Position numbers and translations under genes: made by a program. Source: CAZHHH01 sp052400685 (GTDB taxonomy: Bacteria > Bacteroidota > Bacteroidia > Bacteroidales > Marinilabiliaceae). Taken from it: a stretch of 64,000 nucleotides of DNA. This document shows, in pieces, positions 57,967 through 64,000 of the stretch. The notes under the pieces are model-generated. The model did no database searches. It had not been told where the DNA came from and worked only from the letters and a program-made list of their open reading frames with translations. The stretch's first letter is position 1; each line of letters opens with the position of its first letter. The stretch lies in the NCBI GenBank assembly GCA_052400685.1, contig JBQTGJ010000011.1. The stretch is one strand, 5' to 3'.

Positions 57967-60546
57967 ATGGAAGATTATAAACGAACAAGTATTTGGCAGA
58001 ATACTTTAGGAATAAAAGATGATATATCTAATTCCGAAAAAATTGAAGAACTTAGAAGTGCGTTTGTCTCTTTTAGAAAGAATACTTCTGTCCTCGTTTC
58101 AAGAATTTCTTCAATTCTGCCAGGTCTAACCCAACATGAAATTTCTCATTTAGACTCTCTTTGGGATACAGCTTCTTTAATTGTTGGAGAAAACTATAAC
58201 CTAAACTCTTTAGAAGGTTTCGTACTTGGTGGTGCTATTTTAATTCATGATTCAGCTCTTTGCTTTGAAGCATATGAAAATGGACAAGAAGGAATAAGGA
58301 AAACTCATCAGTGGAAAGACGCTTTTGCTGAATTACAATTATACACGAATAATTATGAGCTTGATGAATTAAAAAGTCAGGCTGACTTTACGGCACTTAG
58401 AGAACTTCACGCGATTCAAGCAGAATCATTACTTGAAAGATCTTGGAAAGATCCTGATAATGGACAAGAACTTTATCTTCTAGAAAACCAAGCATTAAGA
58501 AAACATTTAGGAAAATTAATTGGTCAAATTGCTTCTAGTCACCATTGGGATATTGAGCAAATAGCAACTAAACTTTCTTACCAACAAAATTCACTTCCTA
58601 ATTTTCCAAGAGAATGGAGAATAGACCCTGTTAAGATTGCTTGTATTCTTAGATGTGCGGATGCAGCACACCTTGACAATCTGAGGGCTCCCGATTTTCT
58701 ATATGCTCTAATAAAAAGAAATGGTATTTCCTTTAATCATTGGCAAGCTCAAAATAGAATTTCGAAAGTAGACATTGATCAATCTGATCCAAATAAAGAG
58801 ACGCTTCTTTTTACTTCAACTATTGATTTTAAAGAAGATGATTCTGCTTCTTGGTTTGTTGCCTATGATGCGATATGTCTTGTCGAGAAAGAAATACGTT
58901 CATGTAATACATTGCTATCCCAAAGAGATAAGAGCCTAACCTTTAAAGTAAAAAAAGTAAAAGGAGTTGAATCACCGGAACAATTGTCAGAATTCATAAA
59001 AGTTGATAATTGGAAGCCTTGTTCTGCACAAGTCCATGTCGGAAATATTGAAAGACTAATAGATAATTTAGGTGGTGAAATGCTATATGGTACAGGTTCA
59101 GATTTATTGGGTATAACCATAAGGGAGCTAATTCAAAACTCTAGAGATGCGATTTATGCTAGGTCTTTTGTAGAAAATCAATTTGAAGGTAAGGTCACTA
59201 TTAAAATTGAAAAAACTGTTAATGATACATTTCTAATAGTTGAAGATAATGGTATAGGAATGTCAGAAAGAGTACTTACAGGACCACTTTTAGATTTTGG
59301 AACGAGCTTTTGGACTTCTAGCTTAATTAAAAGTGAATTCCCAGGGTTACGTTCTTCAGGATTTAAATCTATCGGTAAATTCGGCATAGGGTTTTATTCT
59401 ATTTTTATGATTGCTGATTCTGTCTTTGTAGAATCAAGAAACTGGAAAGACGGATTATCTGAAATTCATCAACTGAAATTCAAAGAAGGATTTACTCTTA
59501 GACCAATACTAAAAAAAGGATTCATTGAAGGTTTCCATTCATCTGTTTCAACAAGAGTTAAATTGAAGCTCAAACCTTCGATTCTTTCTGATGATTTGAT
59601 GATTGAAATTAAAACTAACCGTATGGGGTCTAAAAATTTCAAAGTCCCCTTTTCTTCTTATTTATCAGCTTTATTTGCTGGTCTTGATGTTAAAGTACAT
59701 TTTAAAGATAAGGATGAAGCTGAATCGAAAATACACTCCCCTATAAATAGTCCAGATTTTGATAAAAATGAATGGTTAAGCACCATTAGCTTTTTAGATT
59801 ATAGAATACTTTCTCAGAATAAAGAATATATAAGTAAAAATATTGACCGACTCAAACCAATAATTGAAGATAGTAAGCAGTTTGGTTTTGCAGCTATAAG
59901 TACTACTTTAAGTAATGAACAGAACTTTCTTAGTGTCTCAACAGTTGGTGGGTTAGCTCATTCTGTGCATAATAGGAATAGTGATTATTTTGTTGGTTAC
60001 ATTGATTTTAAAGCAAAATCGGCAAAAAGAGAAGTTGGAGACTTTGCAGGTCAAGAGACTAGTATTCTGGGTTGGGCAAATGACCAATTGAAAGACTTAT
60101 TGAAATTAAATTTAAACCCAATTGAAAGATATAGTGCGGCTTCTTCCCTATGTCATTTTAAGGTAGATCCTACGGAACTAGCAATGATTTTGGTCTTAAT
60201 AAACAAACAACAAGTGTTTTACACATTTGATCAGCTAGCTGACTTATCATTGAGCTCAGATATAGCTTTTCTTGAATCAGGTTTTGGTGGGCATATAGAA
60301 ACTAATCATAGCATCCTTGATTTGCCAAATTATGCTTTGATAAGACCATTAAGTAACAGTTCATTTTTAAGCTTAAAGTTTGATGACGGAAATAAGCCCG
60401 AAGAAAACAACAGTATATTTGACTGTCTATATCGAAAAATTTTATCCAAAGGATATGATATTAAAATAGATAAAGTAATGAATATTGGCAGAAATTCTTT
60501 TAGTCAGAGTATTAATGCGGTAGTAGTTTCTGCTAAGATGAAATAA
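57967..60546 (+). CDS. HD-domain / HSP90-like (GHKL) ATPase, putative defence protein
   Basis: 859 residues. The N-terminal third is an HD-type phosphohydrolase-like domain: HEISHLDSLWDTASLIVGE (57-75), LGGAILIHDSALC (HD at 94-95), SSHHWDIE, and LRCADAAHLDNL. The middle is a GHKL ATPase of HSP90 type: ELIQNSRDAIYAR near 385-397 (N-box), IVEDNGIGMSE near 423 (G1), and IGKFGIGFYSIF near 468 (G2). The C-terminal 350 residues are like an HSP90 middle region without recognised motifs. This HD plus HSP90-like combination is a known architecture of uncharacterised bacterial conflict-type proteins. Here it is a single gene framed by elements A and B. No signal peptide. Substrate and target unknown. 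Confidence 0.75.
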   Translation: MEDYKRTSIWQNTLGIKDDISNSEKIEELRSAFVSFRKNTSVLVSRISSILPGLTQHEISHLDSLWDTASLIVGENYNLNSLEGFVLGGAILIHDSALCFEAYENGQEGIRKTHQWKDAFAELQLYTNNYELDELKSQADFTALRELHAIQAESLLERSWKDPDNGQELYLLENQALRKHLGKLIGQIASSHHWDIEQIATKLSYQQNSLPNFPREWRIDPVKIACILRCADAAHLDNLRAPDFLYALIKRNGISFNHWQAQNRISKVDIDQSDPNKETLLFTSTIDFKEDDSASWFVAYDAICLVEKEIRSCNTLLSQRDKSLTFKVKKVKGVESPEQLSEFIKVDNWKPCSAQVHVGNIERLIDNLGGEMLYGTGSDLLGITIRELIQNSRDAIYARSFVENQFEGKVTIKIEKTVNDTFLIVEDNGIGMSERVLTGPLLDFGTSFWTSSLIKSEFPGLRSSGFKSIGKFGIGFYSIFMIADSVFVESRNWKDGLSEIHQLKFKEGFTLRPILKKGFIEGFHSSVSTRVKLKLKPSILSDDLMIEIKTNRMGSKNFKVPFSSYLSALFAGLDVKVHFKDKDEAESKIHSPINSPDFDKNEWLSTISFLDYRILSQNKEYISKNIDRLKPIIEDSKQFGFAAISTTLSNEQNFLSVSTVGGLAHSVHNRNSDYFVGYIDFKAKSAKREVGDFAGQETSILGWANDQLKDLLKLNLNPIERYSAASSLCHFKVDPTELAMILVLINKQQVFYTFDQLADLSLSSDIAFLESGFGGHIETNHSILDLPNYALIRPLSNSSFLSLKFDDGNKPEENNSIFDCLYRKILSKGYDIKIDKVMNIGRNSFSQSINAVVVSAKMK

Positions 60547-60560
60547 CTGATGCCAATATA

Positions 60561-60629
60561 TAGGAGTATGAGCGGTCGGCACGACCCAGCGATTACTCTA
60601 GGTTGAAGGACATCCCGGTAGAGCTACAA
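60561..60629 (+). repeat. Element B, copy 3
   Basis: TAGGAGTATGAGCGGTCGGC, ACGACCCAGCGATTACTC, then TAGGTTGAAGGACATCCCGG and TAGAGCTACAA. GGTCG/CGACC inside GAGTA/TACTC, followed by CTCTA/TAGAG. 15 bp after the ATPase stop. Confidence 0.75.
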
Positions 60630-60640
60630 CTGAATTAATT

Positions 60641-60697
60641 GTTTCAGCAGGTTCGGACGGAAGATTTGAAACGGAGGACGACATTAAATCGGAATAA
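60641..60697 (+). pseudogene. C-terminal scrap of a secreted/Rhs-type protein
   Basis: The frame VSAGSDGRFETEDDIKSE then TAA matches, from memory, the frequent ending SAGPDGKFGTxDDI of Bacteroidota proteins. Nothing upstream keeps the frame. Probably a fragment left behind by an insertion. Confidence 0.45.
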
Positions 60698-60945
60698 AAA
60701 ACGTTTTACAACACTTAAGCATCGTTTTTGGCTTTTGGCCAAATATGTGCTCAATGTTGAATTAAACCCGATTGCAATGGTACTCCTTATATAATGTGGA
60801 ATCGATTTTTGAGGTTTGTTCTCCATACCAACATTCGGGATTCATCCGGTGGTATTGGTCCGTTTTTTCTCCAGGGCATACTTTGCTTCTGGTAAAAGAG
60901 GCGTTGGATGGTGTAAAACTAATCGGACTTTACAGATAACCACCA

Positions 60946-61034
60946 ATAGCCCTGAAAGGGCGTAAGCAACAGCATAGGGTAACGCCCTATGTATATGAGC
61001 AACCATATAACATAGCCCTGTAAGGGCGTAAGCC
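60946..61034. repeat. REP-like cluster of three hairpins
   Basis: TAGCCCTGAAAGGGCGTAAG, CATAGGGTAACGCCCTATG and TAGCCCTGTAAGGGCGTAAG each fold on themselves (GCCCT/AGGGC, CATAGGG/CCCTATG). The word pair is common in Bacteroidota intergenic regions. The 60698-60945 stretch before it has no gene. Confidence 0.7.
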
Positions 61035-61066
61035 AAACAGTTATACAAATCAGCCGCACTCTAACC

Positions 61067-61210
61067 AGTGCCTCTCCATAAACCAGGTGGTTTGAAATAT
61101 AAAGTTCAAAACATAAGTTTTGCCAGGTCATAAAGATCAAGGCGTTTGCTTTTTGTAACCGACCTTTTTTATGGCAAGCCCGACTAAGTCGTTGACTTTA
61201 TTGGTAAATA
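61067..61210 (+). repeat. Intergenic palindromic element, near-complete
   Basis: Left end AGTGCCTCTCCATAAACC, then GTTTGAAATATAAAGTTC, stem GGTCATAAAGA facing TTTTTTTATGGC, right part GTCGTTGACTTTATTGGTAAAT. About 140 bp, 60 bp before the ileS promoter. Confidence 0.7.
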
Positions 61211-61269
61211 TGATTTACTCAGTCGGTTTTTGGCGTCGGTAGCCGCATTTAAGGCCGCCATAATATTTC

Positions 61270-61300
61270 TTGTTTTTCAGGCTTCCAAAGTCTATATTTG
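61270..61300 (+). promoter_or_regulatory. Promoter of ileS
   Basis: -33 TTG at 61270-61272, a 20-bp spacer, -7 box TATATTTG at 61293-61300, 37 bp before the start codon. Full Bacteroidota consensus. Confidence 0.75.
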
Positions 61301-61337
61301 TACGTTTTTTTAAAGAGGATAAAAACGACAATTTACA

Positions 61338-64000
61338 ATGAACAAGAAATTTCCTGAATATAAGGGATTGGACCTTTCTCTTGTTAACAAAGAGGTACTT
61401 AAAAAATGGTCGGAGCAACATACGTTTGAGCAAAGTCTGAAATCGCGTGAGGGACACCCTTCATTCATCTTTTATGAAGGACCCCCGTCGGCCAATGGCA
61501 TGCCCGGAATACACCATGTGATGGCCCGTACCATTAAAGATGCCATTTGTCGTTTTAAAACTCAAAAGGGTTATCTGGTGCATCGTAAGGCCGGATGGGA
61601 TACCCATGGTTTACCTGTTGAGTTGGGTGTGGAGAAGGCGCTTGGTATCACCAAAGAGGATATTGGTAAAACAATTTCTGTGGCCGAATACAATATGACC
61701 TGCCGTAAGGATGTCATGAAGTACACCGACGTGTGGAAAGATGTGACCGAAAAGATGGGCTATTGGGTGGATATGGAAAATCCCTATATCACTTATGATA
61801 ACCGCTACATCGAAACCCTGTGGTGGATGCTCAAAAGGTTATTTGATAAAGGCCTGCTATATAAGGGATACACCATACAGCCCTATTCACCGGCTGCCGG
61901 GACGGGTTTGAGTACCCATGAACTAAATCAGCCCGGATGCTATCGCGATGTAAAAGATACGACCTGTACCGCTCAGTTCAAAGTGATCAGGAATAGCGAC
62001 TCAGAGTTTCTGTTTAATGACGTCAGCACTGACTTGTATTTTCTGGCATGGACTACCACACCATGGACGTTACCATCCAATACCGCTTTGGCTGTGGGTG
62101 CCAATATTACCTATGTTAAGGTACGCTCATTCAACCCTTATTCCGGCGAGCCGGTTACCGTTATTGTGGCCAAAGATCTGGTTGGCGCTTATTTTAATGA
62201 GAAAAATGCCGGTCTGAAACTTGAGGCGTATGTGCCGGGTGATAAAAAAATTCCTTTTCAGGTTTTTGACGAATTTAAAGGCAGTCAGTTAAAAGGACTT
62301 GCCTACGAGCAATTGATACCATGGATTAAACCCATGGGCGACGCATTCAGAGTTATTACCGGTGATTTTATCACAACGTCGGATGGTACCGGCATTGTCC
62401 ATATAGCACCGACCTTTGGTGCCGATGACGACAGGGCGGCCAAGGTTGCAGGTATTGCACCTCTGATTTTGATTGACCGTGAAGGTAAGCGACAGCCAAT
62501 GGTCGACCGCACTGGTAAATTTTTCCTCATAAAAGATCTTGATGCCGATTTTGTTAAAAATCAGGTGGATGTTAAAGCCTATGGAGAGTATGCCGGCCGT
62601 TTCGTGAAAAATGCTTACGACGAGAAGCTCACCGATGCCGATGCTTCGCTTGATATCGATTTGTCGGTTATGCTGAAAAAGGAAAATAAAGCCTTCAGAG
62701 TCGAGAAGCATGTTCACAATTATCCGCATTGCTGGCGTACAGATAAGCCTGTGTTGTATTACCCGCTTGATAGCTGGTTTATTAAAACGACGGCGCTTCG
62801 TGATCGTATGATCGCCTTAAATAACACCATCAACTGGAAGCCCGAAAGTACCGGTTCCGGTCGGTTTGGCAAATGGCTCGAAAATCTTGTGGACTGGAAT
62901 CTCAGTCGTTCCCGTTACTGGGGCACGCCACTGCCAATTTGGAGGGCCGAAGATGGTTCTGCTCAAATATGCATCGGCTCGGTTGCCGAGTTGTACCGGG
63001 AAGTGGAAAAAGCCGTTGCAGCCGGTGTGATGGATAAAAATCCGTTGGCCGGATTTGTGGAAGGCGATAACAGCAAGGCCAATTACGAAAAATTTGACTT
63101 GCACCGTCCTTTTGTTGATGATATTATTTTGGTGTCTGACGATGGCAGGCTAATGTATCGCGAACCCGACCTGATTGATGTTTGGTTCGATTCAGGTGCT
63201 ATGCCTTATGCACAGATGCATTTTCCTTTTGAACAGCCCGATGCCGATATTGACAATGCGGCCTCGTCCATCCCTTTCCCGGCCGATTTTATTGCTGAAG
63301 GTGTGGATCAGACGCGTGGCTGGTTTTTTACCCTGCATGCGTTGTCAACCATGTTGTTCGATTCGGTGGCTTTCAAAAATATTATATCCAATGGTTTGGT
63401 TCTCGATAAGAAAGGGAATAAAATGTCCAAACGATTGGGCAATGCTGTTGATCCGTTCTCTGTTATTGAAGAGTATGGCTCCGACCCGTTGAGGTGGTAC
63501 ATGATGACCAATTCGCAACCATGGGATAACCTGAAATTCGATATCTCAGGTATTGATGAGGTGAAAAGGAAATTTTTTGGGACGCTGTATAACACCTATT
63601 CTTTCTTCTCGTTGTATGCCAATGTTGATGGGTTTACCGGACAGGAACCACAGGTGCCTGTGTCTCAACGACCCGAAATAGACCGTTGGGTGATTTCTTT
63701 GCTCAATAGCCTGGTGAAAGACGTGGTAAATGCTTACGAGAGCTATGAACCAACGCGTGCCGGCAGAGCCATTCAGGAGTTTGTTACAGAAAATCTGAGT
63801 AACTGGTATGTGCGGCTGAATCGTAAGCGTTTTTGGGGCGGTGGTATGACACCCGATAAACTGGCAGCTTATCAGACCTTATATCAGTGTCTCGAAACCG
63901 TGGCTCAACTGGGAGCGCCCATTGCTCCTTTTTATATGGACCGTTTGTATACTGATTTAAATTTGGTATCAGGTTTGCATTCCGAATCGTCGGTTCACAT
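61338..64000 (+). CDS. ileS: Isoleucyl-tRNA synthetase (3' end outside the window)
   Basis: Begins MNKKFPEYKGLDLSLVNKEV. The ATG at 61338 gives 887 codons with no stop before the edge; the full enzyme is usually about 1,050-1,150 residues in this group, so some 200 are missing. The HIGH region is PPSANGMPGIHHVMART, the editing domain holds AWTTTPWTLPSNTA, and the KMSKS loop is KGNKMSKRLGN, followed by YGSDPLRWYMM. The class is the long type found in Bacteroidota. It charges tRNA-Ile and edits valine. No zinc-binding C-terminus can be examined here. Confidence 0.97.
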   Translation, partial: MNKKFPEYKGLDLSLVNKEVLKKWSEQHTFEQSLKSREGHPSFIFYEGPPSANGMPGIHHVMARTIKDAICRFKTQKGYLVHRKAGWDTHGLPVELGVEKALGITKEDIGKTISVAEYNMTCRKDVMKYTDVWKDVTEKMGYWVDMENPYITYDNRYIETLWWMLKRLFDKGLLYKGYTIQPYSPAAGTGLSTHELNQPGCYRDVKDTTCTAQFKVIRNSDSEFLFNDVSTDLYFLAWTTTPWTLPSNTALAVGANITYVKVRSFNPYSGEPVTVIVAKDLVGAYFNEKNAGLKLEAYVPGDKKIPFQVFDEFKGSQLKGLAYEQLIPWIKPMGDAFRVITGDFITTSDGTGIVHIAPTFGADDDRAAKVAGIAPLILIDREGKRQPMVDRTGKFFLIKDLDADFVKNQVDVKAYGEYAGRFVKNAYDEKLTDADASLDIDLSVMLKKENKAFRVEKHVHNYPHCWRTDKPVLYYPLDSWFIKTTALRDRMIALNNTINWKPESTGSGRFGKWLENLVDWNLSRSRYWGTPLPIWRAEDGSAQICIGSVAELYREVEKAVAAGVMDKNPLAGFVEGDNSKANYEKFDLHRPFVDDIILVSDDGRLMYREPDLIDVWFDSGAMPYAQMHFPFEQPDADIDNAASSIPFPADFIAEGVDQTRGWFFTLHALSTMLFDSVAFKNIISNGLVLDKKGNKMSKRLGNAVDPFSVIEEYGSDPLRWYMMTNSQPWDNLKFDISGIDEVKRKFFGTLYNTYSFFSLYANVDGFTGQEPQVPVSQRPEIDRWVISLLNSLVKDVVNAYESYEPTRAGRAIQEFVTENLSNWYVRLNRKRFWGGGMTPDKLAAYQTLYQCLETVAQLGAPIAPFYMDRLYTDLNLVSGLHSESSVH

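Noticed and set aside
62289..62729. 146-codon minus-strand frame in the ileS region
   Set aside because: Lies opposite the isoleucyl-tRNA synthetase frame, which is open and conserved throughout.

Overview
The window looks like a chromosomal segment of a Bacteroidota bacterium, probably a Marinilabiliales-type polysaccharide degrader. The signs are a SusC/SusD pair, a giant hybrid two-component regulator, many lipoprotein signal peptides, and -7 promoter boxes of the Bacteroidota form TAnnTTTG with a -33 TTG (tRNA-Leu, ileS). The genus is not recognised.

Region 1 (1-8.5 kb) is accessory DNA read leftwards. Single-gene units (AlbA_2 protein, PD-(D/E)XK-like protein, AlbA_2/RecG-like ATPase, HNH-like zinc protein, AAA/TOPRIM ATPase) are separated by attC-like imperfect inverted repeats, as in an integron cassette array. 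Two of the sites carry a 497-bp ORF-less group IIC-like intron pointing against the genes, the arrangement known for group IIC-attC introns. Both introns have a domain V whose tip appears to be enlarged to about 55 nt. No integrase or reverse transcriptase lies in the window.

Region 2 (8.9-10.6 kb) holds rlmD and a tRNA-Leu(CAG) with promoter and terminator.

Region 3 (11-42.5 kb) is a polysaccharide utilisation locus, all on the + strand: GH3, heparinase II/III-type lyase, SusC, SusD, GH115-like, GH92, GH3 with PA14, GH78-like, PI-PLC-like, GH115, metallophosphoesterase and the HTCS regulator. The enzyme set fits a glycan carrying uronic acid with mannose and/or rhamnose. SusCD would import oligosaccharides, surface and periplasmic enzymes would trim them, and the HTCS would sense a product and activate the susC promoter, where a direct repeat overlaps the expected -33 position.

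Region 4 (42.9-52.4 kb) is mostly housekeeping: SemiSWEET transporter, S37-like peptidase, small conserved protein, TonB-C-domain protein, sensor kinase, argS and a TonB-dependent receptor.

Region 5 (52.8-61 kb) is a second accessory island: a truncated Rhs tip with a toxin-like end and an overlapping immunity candidate, a further Rhs scrap, a 21-bp tandem array broken by 95 Ns, then two blocks framed by the same repeats. Element A precedes and element B follows each block (two membrane proteins plus MntA/HepT; and an HD/HSP90-like ATPase). ileS starts at 61.3 kb and runs off the end.

A dispersed palindromic intergenic element (about 143 bp when complete, at least 12 full or partial copies) lies between genes throughout regions 2-5. 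Its terminal repeat supplies the last two bases of the stop codon of three genes.
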